64,000 bases of DNA from Zygaena filipendulae. Lineage: Eukaryota > Arthropoda > Insecta > Lepidoptera > Zygaenidae. The position numbers and the translations under genes are program-made. The stretch covers positions 124,001 through 188,000 of the forward strand of contig CAJRBF020000005.1 of NCBI GenBank assembly GCA_907165275.2, read 5' to 3'. The first letter of the stretch is position 1; each line of letters opens with the position of its first letter. Under the pieces are notes generated by a model. That model searched no databases. It saw only the letters and a list, made by a program, of their open reading frames with translations, and had not been told where the DNA came from. Of the stretch, positions 21,386-30,767 are shown one piece after another.

Positions 21386-22072
21386 ATGTCTTTAACACTA
21401 TCAATTACGGGAAACTCATCAAATTTAACTACTTATTACTCTCCCACCCTACAACTTAATGGAGAATATGAGTGTGCTCTGTTATATTTATCTACATTTA
21501 ATTCAATTCCAAATATTGACTATAGAAATAATAAATTTTACTATGGTACTAATGAAGTAATTACTCTACCGGAAGGAGCCTATGAATTGCAAGATATCAG
21601 TGACTATATAAAATCAGAAATAAAAGACGCAACATTTCAACTTCACTGTAATAACAACACATTAAAAATATCCATACACTGCACCAAAGATATTGACTTT
21701 ACCAAGACAGATTCTCTAGGAAATTTGCTGGGCTATGGAAATAAGTTTCTGAAAGCAAATAAATGGCATGTTTCACATCTGCCAGTGAACATTTTGCCTA
21801 CGACCGTGGTGAGAGTCGAATGTGATATAGTGAGTGGATCATATATAAATGGTGAACCAAGCCATATTGTTTACGAATTTGCACCTAACGTGCCGCCTGG
21901 ATATAGAATCATCGAAGCACCTAAAAACGCGATATATTTCCGAATCAATCAAAGTAATATCAACTGCATCCATATTAGATTTTTGGACATAAATAATAAC
22001 TTAGTCAATTTACGTGGTGAAGAAGTGCAACTTTTTTTGCATTTGAGAAACATTAGTAAAAATAATGATTGA
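21386..22072 (+). CDS. Penton-like minor capsid protein (single jelly roll)
   Basis: A 228-aa protein with the hallmarks of Polinton penton homologues: LNGEYECALLYLSTFNSIPN near the N-terminus, the SLGNLLGYG loop (about 112-120), the IVSGSYINGEPSHIVYEF block and the C-terminal IRFLDINNNLVNLRGEE strand. By analogy it forms the vertices of the icosahedral capsid. Its stop overlaps the next ATG by 8 bp (ATGATTGA). Confidence 0.88.
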   Translation: MSLTLSITGNSSNLTTYYSPTLQLNGEYECALLYLSTFNSIPNIDYRNNKFYYGTNEVITLPEGAYELQDISDYIKSEIKDATFQLHCNNNTLKISIHCTKDIDFTKTDSLGNLLGYGNKFLKANKWHVSHLPVNILPTTVVRVECDIVSGSYINGEPSHIVYEFAPNVPPGYRIIEAPKNAIYFRINQSNINCIHIRFLDINNNLVNLRGEEVQLFLHLRNISKNND

Positions 22073-22289
22073 TTACAATAAATACGTGCCTCGAAAATCA
22101 AAAACCATCAGTTCTGCGCGAGTAACCCTCAACAAAACATCTCCTTATAGGAAAAAAAATAAGTTAATTCGAAAATCAAAAATCGTCAGTTCTGCGCGAG
22201 TAACCCTCAACAAAACATCTTGTAGGAAAAAAAATAAGTTAAATAAAGATAATAAAGCATTCCTTAAATTAATCGGATTATTAAAATGA
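22065..22289 (+). CDS. Small basic protein with internal repeat
   Basis: A 74-aa, Lys/Arg-rich protein. The units RKSKTISSARVTLNKTSPYR and RKSKIVSSARVTLNKTSCR are near-perfect duplicates, and the end (KAFLKLIGLLK) looks amphipathic. It is squeezed between the penton and major capsid genes with overlaps on both sides. That position and composition suggest a DNA-condensing core protein or capsid cement peptide, by analogy with small adenoviral core proteins. This is inference; no family was recognised with certainty. Confidence 0.7.
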   Translation: MIDYNKYVPRKSKTISSARVTLNKTSPYRKKNKLIRKSKIVSSARVTLNKTSCRKKNKLNKDNKAFLKLIGLLK

Positions 22290-23500
22290 ATATCTTAGAC
22301 GTTTTATCTGTTCCATCTTACGACAATTCCGTTGAAGGGGTCGAATTCCATTCATATAAACCATATGTAACAAGTTTCAACAGGAATGATGAAATACGCA
22401 TTCCGATCAACCAACAAGATTTGTACATATTGCCATCAGCGAGCACTTTATACTTGGAAGGACAAGTTGATGTTAAAAAACGAGATACTAAAGAGCAAGT
22501 AAACACTGTAAATTTTACAAATAATTCTCTTCTTTACCTATTTCAAGATATTCGGTATGAGTTAAACGGAGTTGAAATAGATAAAATAAAAAACGCCGGA
22601 ATAAGTACTACAATGAAAGCGTTGGTTTCAATGAATGAGAGTGAATCTAAAATGTCAAGAGCCTGGGGCTGGGATATAGGCGGTATTACAAATACTCACC
22701 GAGGCAGTTTCGCAGTTTCCATTCCCCTCAAAAATATACTTGGCTTCGCTGAAGATTATCAAAAAGTTGTGATCAATTGTCGGCACGAATTGATATTGTT
22801 ACGAAGCAACACAAATTTAAACGCTGTTAAACTTAACAACGATGAGGTTATTGAAGACGTAATTATAAATAAAATAATTTGGCGGGTACCACACGTACGA
22901 GTTTCAGATAGAGAAAGGATTAATCTTCTCAAGTATTTAGAAAAAGACCGACCACTCCAGATTGTATTTAGAAATTGGGATTTGTATGAATATCCAGCTT
23001 TACCAAAAACCACTAAACATACGTGGTCAATAAAAACTGCATCTCAAATAGAAAAACCACGATATGTAATCATTGGATTACAAATGAACCGAAAGAACAA
23101 TGCAAGTTCTGATATGGCGCAGTTCGATCATTGTAATCTAAGTAACGTTAAGGTGTACCTTAACTCAACTTACTTTCCATATGAAAATTTAAATATAAAC
23201 TTTGCAAATGACAGATTTGCTTTAATATACGAGCAATACGCAAGATTTCAACAGTCGTATTATGGAAGGCGATCAGAAGCTTTGCTAAGCCCTAAGCAAT
23301 TCAAAGATTTAACGCCATTGTTCGTTATCGATTGCTCCAGACAAATTGACAATTTGAAGTCAGGGCCTGTTGTCGACGTACGCGTTGAACTCGAAGCAGA
23401 TTCTGAGATACCAGATCAAACTTCAGCCTACTGTCTTATACTCAACGATTGCATTATCGAGTATAAACCACTCAGCAGCACGGTGAAAAAGCTATCATGA
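22286..23500 (+). CDS. Major capsid protein (double jelly roll)
   Basis: A 404-aa protein. The conserved N-terminal blocks VEFHSYKPYVTSF and DEIRIPINQQDLYILPS (about residues 19-51), then YLFQDIRYELNGVEID (about 85-100) and VVINCRHELILLRSN are typical of insect Polinton major capsid proteins. It starts at an ATGA shared with the previous stop and ends at an ATGA shared with the next start. It is expected to assemble the icosahedral shell. No disruption is seen. Confidence 0.93.
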   Translation: MNILDVLSVPSYDNSVEGVEFHSYKPYVTSFNRNDEIRIPINQQDLYILPSASTLYLEGQVDVKKRDTKEQVNTVNFTNNSLLYLFQDIRYELNGVEIDKIKNAGISTTMKALVSMNESESKMSRAWGWDIGGITNTHRGSFAVSIPLKNILGFAEDYQKVVINCRHELILLRSNTNLNAVKLNNDEVIEDVIINKIIWRVPHVRVSDRERINLLKYLEKDRPLQIVFRNWDLYEYPALPKTTKHTWSIKTASQIEKPRYVIIGLQMNRKNNASSDMAQFDHCNLSNVKVYLNSTYFPYENLNINFANDRFALIYEQYARFQQSYYGRRSEALLSPKQFKDLTPLFVIDCSRQIDNLKSGPVVDVRVELEADSEIPDQTSAYCLILNDCIIEYKPLSSTVKKLS

Positions 23501-23997
23501 ATCCTGACATTATAATAGCCGATCTTCAAGGTTTTAAAGATGCGAATAATAAATTCATTGTTAAAGAAGTGTCAATTGCAACAAAATACCAAACACAAAC
23601 ATTTTTAGTTAAACCACCATACCCCTATAATTTTTTAACATTCGAAGAAAAAAAACAAGTTCAGTGGTTGCAACGAAACAGAGGTATTTACTGGAATGAA
23701 GGCTATATAGATTATAGAGAGTTTCAACGAGTCATCGTCCCTTATTTAGAACATAAAAAGGTCCTAGTAAAAGGAATCGAAAAAATCAAGTGGATCAAAG
23801 AATTATGCTCTAATTGCGAAGTTATAGATTTAAGCAAGAAACTTGAAGAAATAAGATTTTCAAACTTTTCTACATTACATAAAGTGTACTGTACTGATTT
23901 ATTCAACCATAACTGTGTTAATCATAAGAAATATTGTGCGTTAAAAAATGTAACTTGTTTAAAATTATGTTATTTAGAAAACTATTTTAGTAATTGA
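23497..23997 (+). CDS. RNase H-fold/exonuclease-like Polinton protein
   Basis: A 166-aa protein beginning IIADLQGFKDANNKFIVKE, with an FLVKPPYPYN block, VKGIEKIKWIKEL, and a C-terminal H-x5-C-A-L-x-N (NHKKYCALKN). This pattern recurs in insect Mavericks and in many short insect ORFs. I read D-L-Q-G-F and the terminal His-Cys-Ala-Leu as a degenerate DEDDh-type exonuclease layout, but the acidic residues are incomplete, so it may be inactive or structural. It is translationally coupled to the capsid gene. Confidence 0.6.
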   Translation: MNPDIIIADLQGFKDANNKFIVKEVSIATKYQTQTFLVKPPYPYNFLTFEEKKQVQWLQRNRGIYWNEGYIDYREFQRVIVPYLEHKKVLVKGIEKIKWIKELCSNCEVIDLSKKLEEIRFSNFSTLHKVYCTDLFNHNCVNHKKYCALKNVTCLKLCYLENYFSN

Positions 23998-24349
23998 AAT
24001 CTATCACTTAATTTTTTCATTAAAAATAATTAAAAATAACTTGGTTTTTTACTAAACCTTACCCTCGTATAGTATTATGAAAACACCGATTTTATTAGAC
24101 CATTGTTTTATTACAAAAACATATATGAATATAAATATAGTCATCTTACATAAACAAATAACAAATTTTACACATAGCCGTTATACTGTCGTTGAAATTT
24201 TGTTAATTAATGCTTCAGTACCACCCAAAATATTATTTGTAGCACTTTCATCCTGAACTGGATATTGAGCCGTCACTAGCGCCATCGACTTGGATTGCCA
24301 ACATACTTTGTCTTCCTCTACGTTATTTTCTTCATCTTACTTATAAATT
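23998..24349. repeat. Convergent intergenic region with partial duplicate of the next gene's 3' end
   Basis: This separates the plus-strand capsid block from the minus-strand genes. The stretch at 24180-24300 resembles 24372-24495 (shared GAAATTTTGTTAATTAATGC and GGATATTGAGCC), so the 3' end of the 24350-24793 gene was duplicated in tandem and has decayed here. No other gene is seen. Confidence 0.65.
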
Positions 24350-24793
24350 TTACATGTATAAACATGCACTATAGCCGCATATTGTTTTTGAAATTTTGTT
24401 AATTAATGCCTCAGCATCATCCAAAATATGATCTGTTGCACTTCCATCCTTAACAGGATATTGAGCCTTCACTAACACCAACGAATTTTCTGGATTGCTT
24501 ACGTCAGTAATGCTAAGTTTAATTAGCTTTGTTGTTTTCCTTAACGGCTCCCTGCTGGCTACGAATGTGGTGCCAAAGCTCCTCTTTTTAACACTCTGCT
24601 TGCTCAATGAACTGCATGCTCCATCTTCGTTCTTGTTAAACACCTCTTCAAAGGCGGCTTGTGTGGTTTGTGAAAGCAACGTTGGCTGCAGCTTTCTGGA
24701 CTTTTTCCTTTTGCTGACTTCAGGAAATTCTTGACTAAACCCTTCTAGAGGATCTTGTGCGCATTGTTCATATATATCACTAGGAGTAGACAT
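24350..24793 (-). CDS. Unknown 147-aa Polinton protein
   Basis: No family recognised. The N-terminus is acidic, followed by a nuclear-localisation-like KRKKSRK, and the C-terminal half contains LIKLSITDVSNPENSLVLVK. I set the start at the ATG in AGATCATG: the preceding TTGTTTCAG (24799-24807) looks like a splice acceptor, so an untranslated exon or a longer N-terminus may lie upstream. It sits downstream of PolB on the same strand. Confidence 0.55.
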   Translation of the reverse strand: MSTPSDIYEQCAQDPLEGFSQEFPEVSKRKKSRKLQPTLLSQTTQAAFEEVFNKNEDGACSSLSKQSVKKRSFGTTFVASREPLRKTTKLIKLSITDVSNPENSLVLVKAQYPVKDGSATDHILDDAEALINKISKTICGYSACLYM

Positions 24794-24805
24794 GATCTGA
24801 AACAA

Positions 24806-25387
24806 TCAAAAAATTATAATCGGTTCACTTATCAGAATAACAGTAGGTACTTAACAAATTAAAAATGCATGCTTACAATTCCAAATCGATACGAAGCTGA
24901 TGACAGTACCTCGGTAGAGCGCGTCTCGGTAATGACTGTTCGAGGAGCTAAACAAAACTACAGTGCCTATGTGTTGAAGTTTCCAAGTTGGAACATGTCT
25001 AAACATGTTACTGTTTGTACAAGCACGGAGACTGATGATCATATTTCTATGTTGTAATGTTATATGTTATTATTGTGATTATAATGAAACATGTCGGTAC
25101 ATGTTCAAACAGCAACATTGTATTTGTATCAAAGTGAAAAGTCAAATAAAACTCTTGGTTTTAATGTAATTTAAAATTTATTTATATTTCAGAAAACACT
25201 AAAATTAACTTACACTGTATTCATATTTACTTAATATTAATACATATCTATTACATAATATTGCTTACAATTTCGTAGATAATTATAATAATCATTATCC
25301 TACGGATAATTTAAACAATCTTATTTCTACCTAATATTTTATAATACTCTATATTAATAGTTACATTCTATGAAATAGTGAAAAAAA
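24806..25387. other. Intergenic region between the unknown gene and polB
   Basis: AT-rich. Two overlapping antisense frames of about 60 aa (24851-25057) have no recognisable features and are not called. The part next to polB probably holds its 3' UTR. Confidence 0.4.
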
Positions 25388-28300
25388 TTAAGCAGTACAA
25401 CCAAATATTGACTGATTACCCCAGGCGATGGTTGTCACCTTATCTGATTCTAACAACCGCTTATCATCATTGGCTGAAAGAGCAATTTTATTTACGGATT
25501 GAGTAAATATTTCATGCTTGATTGTTTTAAACAAAACGTTTCTTTTTCGAACGACATCACAATTGTATAAGACATGTTTATAGTCTGATGCATGCAAATT
25601 TTTAATTACATTTCGTTTTGTTCCTTTTGCTTTTTTAATCGTTCTGTCTAAAGTTTTAATACAATAAAGCTTTGACCTTAACCCTACAAACTCCTTAACT
25701 ATCTTACCACCCATTTCGTCCTTAAACAACCCAGGAATCTTTTTGTTTACAATTGGCAAACCAAACTTGTTATTGTAATCGTAACTGCTAGTATCAAAAT
25801 ATTTTAGAAAATTCATTTTAAAATCTCTGTAAACATCTTCTGTCTGTACATTGTAAATAAAACTATCAGTATCAGTATAACATACTTCAATACGATTTTC
25901 GTAAAATGGCTTTATTACTGAGTAATGGAAGTCATACATATGACTTTTAGAAAGTTCGAGTACAGCAAATCCAATGTAGATCGGCTTGTTTAGAACAACC
26001 CTTGAACGTTTCATTTGTATTGCTACTAGGTCGTCAGAAAATATTGATGCGCTGTGAAAATTTGGGTTCGCTATCAACTTCTCGGCACCAATAAATTTTT
26101 TTGTTTGGTTATTCATGTCTGACCACTTATTTACCAATCGTACATCTACCCATTGTTCTGTGTTTTCCAATGTTTTTCCAAATATACTATTATTTAACAA
26201 TTTAAAAAAATCTTGTTCAAAAACAGATTGAGCTCTTTGACGCAGCTCAGTATTAAGGTCTATATATTGTTTTAAAAAATTACTTTGTTTGAAAGTTATA
26301 GCTCGATGGATTTTTCTTAAAACCAAACCATGTTCTAAGCATTTTTTAAGGTGAACGTAATGAATAACGTAGTGATATTTGTCATATAAGTTGGGTATTA
26401 ATTTTTTTGTTTTTCCTGTGGGAGATTTAATTTTTTCAGGACAAAATGGAAAATCATTGTGTTGGGTGTGTAAATTTGGAGGATAAAATAAATCAACCTC
26501 AAGAATAAAGCCATTTTCAGCGTCATCCGTAATGTGTATTATATTTAACTCTAACTTCTTAATTTCACTATCGCTTAAAAATCTGAAGTCTGAATGAGGT
26601 AATGTTTGACACATACTATATCCGTACAAATTATTACAATCTAAATACATAATGTACGAGCTTGGCGTAGAGGGGTCAAAAGTTTCCAGATATCTATGAT
26701 TAGCTTTAGCGTGTCGTTTGGAGCACATGCAAACGCCACCTCTAATACCTTGTTGTATCAAACGAAAAATTTCTAAATCACTTATAAGTTCCAACCGAAC
26801 GCGAGTTTTTAAAAGCATTGCATCAAATGAAAGACTTGGTGCAGTAAGATAAAAGGCGGGATCGAGTTGATAATATTGTTTACATGTTAATCTAAAATTT
26901 TCATAGATATCAGTCAACAAAAGGACGTCTGACTCGAGATACAAATCAGTAAATTGACCCATATTATTAATAGAAAACTCAAGCCACATCGCTCGAGCGT
27001 GTTCGTAATCTTCATCGGTAATTGACTCATTCGTAAGCGAGTTAAAAAAACGGTCTTTAGACGGTAAACAGGTATCAGCATATCGTTCCCAACTAGACAT
27101 GTAATCATATGGATACACTCCTTTTCGAGTGAGCAGATTAAAGTGTTTTTCATCAGGATAGTAAAATTTTAAGTATCTAAATTCATCCTTTTTCATGGTT
27201 GCGGCTAACTTTTCTAAGCTTGTCCCCAAAAACTTGAATGAATCCACAAATCTTATTTGAAAATAATCTTGTCCAGAAATCGGAATAAACTTTGTGAAAG
27301 AAATATAGTTTTCTTTTGTTTTCGGTATTACCTTAATAGACCCGGGGGCTTTTCCTAATTCTTTGATAAAAAGATGACAATCATAACCCGACAGGTTATG
27401 AAAGACAACAGGCAAGAACTTTGGTACTTGATATTTTAAATTACAGTAACTATGAGCAGCGCCACGGAACTGTCCTGTCAAATGACAATGATCACGAACT
27501 TTATTTACTGTTATTAGACCCTCGCAAATGTGACAAGTCTCTGCGTTCTCATAATTATAAGCATCAGTATCAGTAAAAACCATAGGCACGTTTTTATTTA
27601 ATATTTCGCTGATTTTCTTTGCATCGTCACAAATAGATTTAACAAACTTATCTGCACAATCACGTCCTCTATATGAGGTTATGTGGTTGTATCGTGAATC
27701 TACTGTACAAACGAGGTGATAGGCAAAAGCTACAGGTACATGTCGCTGTTGAGTCACTGTAGAAGATTTTAACGGATCGGGTTCGCAACTATCGTAAGTT
27801 TCGAGCATAGCTTCAAAATCTGCATAAACAACAAAAGGAACGTTTTGCTTTCGGTCATAATTTTTAAATTCTATAAAGGAACCTTTTGGAGGTAATTCGG
27901 TAGCCACACCTCCGCAGATATGAGAACATAACTGATCGTTCGAGTTGAAAAATTGTAAACAATGATCGCAAAAGTGCAATTTGTTACAATGCTTAGTAAT
28001 TTGACTTCTAACAAGACGCGACAGATCCTTTATCAAACAGTAATGCGACATATCACCTTCTTCAAGATAAAGTAAGTGAATAACTTTTTTGTTCAATGCG
28101 TCTGATTTGTAAAGTGGACCGACCACTAACTTCTTATCATTTAAACCGTATACAAAAATACATATATGCGGATTGTTCTGTTCAAACCGAGCGATGTCTG
28201 AGAAACTCATTGGGAACGATAAGCCATCCACGTTCAACACGTCATTAAATTTAGGATAAGATGAAACTCTATCAGAATGACGTTGAGCAGGATACAAAGC

Positions 28301-28909
28301 AGCAGTTACTGACCATAAAAAACAAAAATTATCATTATTCTTTATATTTAAACAGGCTTTCTTTGATTTGATTAAAGCCGGCAACTCAATGAAACTTGAA
28401 CCACGCAAAGGCTGATATTTGTTTATGTTAACTTCTAAATGGGAATTATGCAAAAATGTCCAACCACTATCACGCTCTTGAAATTCACTTGCTTTTTTGA
28501 TCAAACTGGTTTTTACCTCGAAAAATAAAGTATCAAGATTGCAATTTTGATAAAGAGTAAAATTTTTCGTGCCAAATGATTTTATCTCTTGGGAATCATT
28601 TTTTAACAAGAGAAAAACCCCAAAATATTCGAAATTGGCCTTGACACAGTGATGTTGCTTAAGTGACATTTCAATTAACGACTTGATTTTAGTTTGTATA
28701 TGATCTAAAAAACTTTCTATTGAGGCCTGATCCTCAGAATCCGATGATGTAACTTTATATGAGGCTATTCTGTTGCGAAAAGCGGAATTAATTTTGAGGA
28801 TACCTTCACTTAATGTAGAATAATTTTTATTTTTATGATCAGTACTTCGCAAGTGACCTATCCAACGAACACGACTAACAAAAACTTTACAATCTTCGCA
28901 ATACGGCAT
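25388..28909 (-). CDS. polB: Protein-primed family B DNA polymerase
   Basis: A 1173-aa protein, the replicase of the element. The N-terminus has a C2H2-like finger (C4, C7, H19, H25). The exonuclease domain shows VYADFEAML (Exo I, about residue 358), a treble-clef C-x2-C-x12-H-x3-H in CHICEGLI...DHCHLTG, VVFHNLSGYDCHLFIKEL (Exo II region) and YLESDVLLLTDIYE (Exo III). The polymerase domain shows motif A YLDCNNLYGYSM (about 750), motif B LLNNSIFGKTLEN (about 905), an ELSKSHMYDFHY block, and motif C CYTDTDSF (about 1008). Length and motifs are as usual for Polinton PolB, and the frame is uninterrupted. A decayed homologue is at 60832-64000. Confidence 0.97.
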   Translation of the reverse strand: MPYCEDCKVFVSRVRWIGHLRSTDHKNKNYSTLSEGILKINSAFRNRIASYKVTSSDSEDQASIESFLDHIQTKIKSLIEMSLKQHHCVKANFEYFGVFLLLKNDSQEIKSFGTKNFTLYQNCNLDTLFFEVKTSLIKKASEFQERDSGWTFLHNSHLEVNINKYQPLRGSSFIELPALIKSKKACLNIKNNDNFCFLWSVTAALYPAQRHSDRVSSYPKFNDVLNVDGLSFPMSFSDIARFEQNNPHICIFVYGLNDKKLVVGPLYKSDALNKKVIHLLYLEEGDMSHYCLIKDLSRLVRSQITKHCNKLHFCDHCLQFFNSNDQLCSHICGGVATELPPKGSFIEFKNYDRKQNVPFVVYADFEAMLETYDSCEPDPLKSSTVTQQRHVPVAFAYHLVCTVDSRYNHITSYRGRDCADKFVKSICDDAKKISEILNKNVPMVFTDTDAYNYENAETCHICEGLITVNKVRDHCHLTGQFRGAAHSYCNLKYQVPKFLPVVFHNLSGYDCHLFIKELGKAPGSIKVIPKTKENYISFTKFIPISGQDYFQIRFVDSFKFLGTSLEKLAATMKKDEFRYLKFYYPDEKHFNLLTRKGVYPYDYMSSWERYADTCLPSKDRFFNSLTNESITDEDYEHARAMWLEFSINNMGQFTDLYLESDVLLLTDIYENFRLTCKQYYQLDPAFYLTAPSLSFDAMLLKTRVRLELISDLEIFRLIQQGIRGGVCMCSKRHAKANHRYLETFDPSTPSSYIMYLDCNNLYGYSMCQTLPHSDFRFLSDSEIKKLELNIIHITDDAENGFILEVDLFYPPNLHTQHNDFPFCPEKIKSPTGKTKKLIPNLYDKYHYVIHYVHLKKCLEHGLVLRKIHRAITFKQSNFLKQYIDLNTELRQRAQSVFEQDFFKLLNNSIFGKTLENTEQWVDVRLVNKWSDMNNQTKKFIGAEKLIANPNFHSASIFSDDLVAIQMKRSRVVLNKPIYIGFAVLELSKSHMYDFHYSVIKPFYENRIEVCYTDTDSFIYNVQTEDVYRDFKMNFLKYFDTSSYDYNNKFGLPIVNKKIPGLFKDEMGGKIVKEFVGLRSKLYCIKTLDRTIKKAKGTKRNVIKNLHASDYKHVLYNCDVVRKRNVLFKTIKHEIFTQSVNKIALSANDDKRLLESDKVTTIAWGNQSIFGCTA

Positions 28910-29017
28910 TATTTATGTTAAATTACTATGAATGACAATAAAAAGTAAAACTAAATGGAGATAGGTACTCCGCAGAAGCTTGTAAAATACAGTGTAGGTG
29001 AAAATAATTTAAATTAT

Positions 29018-29369
29018 CTACTTAAAACCTTTGTCACTAAAAAATACAGGTTCGCTATCAGTAAACAGCTCGTGTGCTTTGTGCATGAACTTTTGCAAGG
29101 CTTCCCATTGCGAAGTATCCCGATTTAATTTTAATTTCAAAGCCACTTGCGCTGACCGCCACCGTTGATCTGGCTGTGCGGTCGCAGCCTCTTCAGTATT
29201 ATAAACTCGTACCTCTATATAAAAATCTCCTTCCAGATGTTTATCCCGGCGAACTTTCCCGCCGGGGACTCGAGTGCTGAGGTAGGTCTGGAGGCCGGTG
29301 TTGGTAGACAGCTTATTTGTTTGTTTTGTCACCGGCTCCAGACCGAAGAGGCCTCGTTCGTATTCCGAG
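29018..29369 (-). CDS. Unknown spliced Polinton gene, last exon
   Basis: The acceptor TTTTTTACAG precedes the exon at 29370. The frame runs through SEYERGLFGLEPVTKQTNK and a C-terminal domain with FYIEVRVYN, WRSAQVALKLKLN and FMHKAHELFTDSEP, to the stop at 29018. It joins in frame to the exon at 29724-29789 with phase matching exactly (2 + 1). The product of the three visible exons would be about 176 residues. No family is recognised. It is divergent from the IAP gene and upstream of PolB on the same strand. Confidence 0.65.
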
Positions 29370-29723
29370 CTGTAAAAAATAAAAATAAAAAAATGTTACA
29401 CAAATTAAGCGATATTACCCATTAACTACCTAAAAGTCTAAAATATAAAATATTATAAATAATGAACAAGTTAAATTTTAAAATCAATTATTTAGTTTGT
29501 AACTTATAATAAGTAAGTTGGTTCACAGTAACCGGTTAATAAGGCTACTGCTGTAAAAAATATATATAAATGTATAGTATAAAAAACTCAAGCCACTACA
29601 AAAATTGTCGTGGTTCGATAGCAAAACAGATGGACAACACGGCACAACACACAAGAAATAAAGTTCAAAACAGACATTTAAAAATACTAATAGGTATTCA
29701 ATGTAAAATTTCTATTTACCTAC

Positions 29724-29789
29724 CTCGTTGAGGTCGACGCACTCCTGCTGTCGCTGCTGTGGCTATTGGTGTTAGGCTTCTTTTTGGAT
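29724..29789 (-). CDS. Unknown spliced Polinton gene, middle exon (66 bp)
   Basis: Bounded by TTTTACAG and GTAGGTAAAT. It encodes a Lys-rich then Ser/Thr-rich stretch (SKKKPNTNSHSSDSRS). The same exon start (AG then ATC-AAAAAAG) occurs in Polinton 2 at 59526, which supports it as a real exon. Confidence 0.7.
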
Positions 29790-29891
29790 CTGTAAAATAC
29801 ATTTGGATTTTTTCATTATTGCATAAATCCCCCAGTGCAAAATCATATTAAACTAAAAAATCTTATTAAACAGTGCATAAACTATTCTTAC

Positions 29892-30008
29892 CTAACTGAC
29901 GATGCCGAAGCCTCTAGCGCTCTTTTCGGTGTCTTTTTTTTAGGCTTTTCTACCGGCGCGGCAGCCACTGCACCCTGGAGCTCATCCGATGAATACTCAA
30001 TATCCGAC
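29892..30008 (-). CDS. Unknown spliced Polinton gene, first visible coding exon (117 bp)
   Basis: Bounded by AAATTTCAG and GTAAGAATAG. It encodes an acidic start (SDIEYSSDELQG) and a nuclear-localisation-like EKPKKKTPKR. It begins G-TCG-GAT, so an upstream exon ending in AT would create the start codon across the intron. A candidate upstream exon end is near 30285 (AAAAT/GTACGTAAGT), but its junction is ambiguous. The homologous exon in Polinton 2 (59194-59340) also starts G-TCG-GAT. Confidence 0.65.
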
Positions 30009-30767
30009 CTGAAATTTAAAACATTATTTGTTATAATTTTTATTTATTTATTTTTTATAGTACACAACACAGATAACATGTTCTTAAACACATTTTATCT
30101 TGCCAAACAATTTAAATCAGATGCGTATCCTAAATTATGTGTACCTAATTAGTTAACACAATGACTTTACAACAACTTCACAAAATAACTATACACGATA
30201 ACTTTAAAAAACATAATATAGAACCTCCAAATTATTCTCAATAAATTAGAATAAAATGTAAATAATGCAAGTACTTACGTACATTTTGATTTATCCTTAC
30301 TGCTTTATTACCAGCGTCGATGCACTTTAATCAAGAGATGAATTAATTATAATGCCATTTAATTGACACCTGTGTTTTTATAGAGCAAAAAAAACAAAAT
30401 AAGCAAAATGTCTTTACCACAGATGATGGAACGAACTAGATATGGCATCGAGCGTAACGTAACGAATTCGGTTCTGAGTAAAAACGTGTACCCACTTACT
30501 TTTTCATGAACACATTGATTTGCGTTATACGATTGCAGAATAAAAGTAGATTTTCGAAATATAGGTAACCAAAATTAAAACCTCGAAAACAGTAACTAAG
30601 TATTTGTTCCTTGAAATAAAAATATGCACAAGAGCATTTGTGTTTATAATTTCCGCTGATATCCCCTCCACGCCTCTTTCTATTATTTTACCTACCATAA
30701 ATTGCACCGACTGCCCCGACAAACTTTGAGCGTGACTCATTTGTATACAGCGTACTACACCGATAAG
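30009..30767. other. Divergent intergenic region between the spliced gene and IAP
   Basis: Contains the possible first exon end of the spliced gene (about 30285) and the first of two direct repeats that bracket the IAP gene (30513-30610). Promoters for both genes should lie here, but no element was fixed with confidence. Confidence 0.5.
30513..30610 (+). repeat. Direct repeat upstream of IAP (partner at 31453-31550)
   Basis: CATTGATTTGCGTTATACGATTG here pairs with CATTGAATTACGTTATGCAATTG at 31453. Similarity continues through TTTTCGAAATATA and weakly for about 40 bp more. The pair brackets the IAP gene exactly. Confidence 0.75.

Noticed and set aside
24851..25057. Overlapping antisense 62-63-aa frames between the unknown gene and polB
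   Set aside because: Mutually antisense, no motif, no supporting context.
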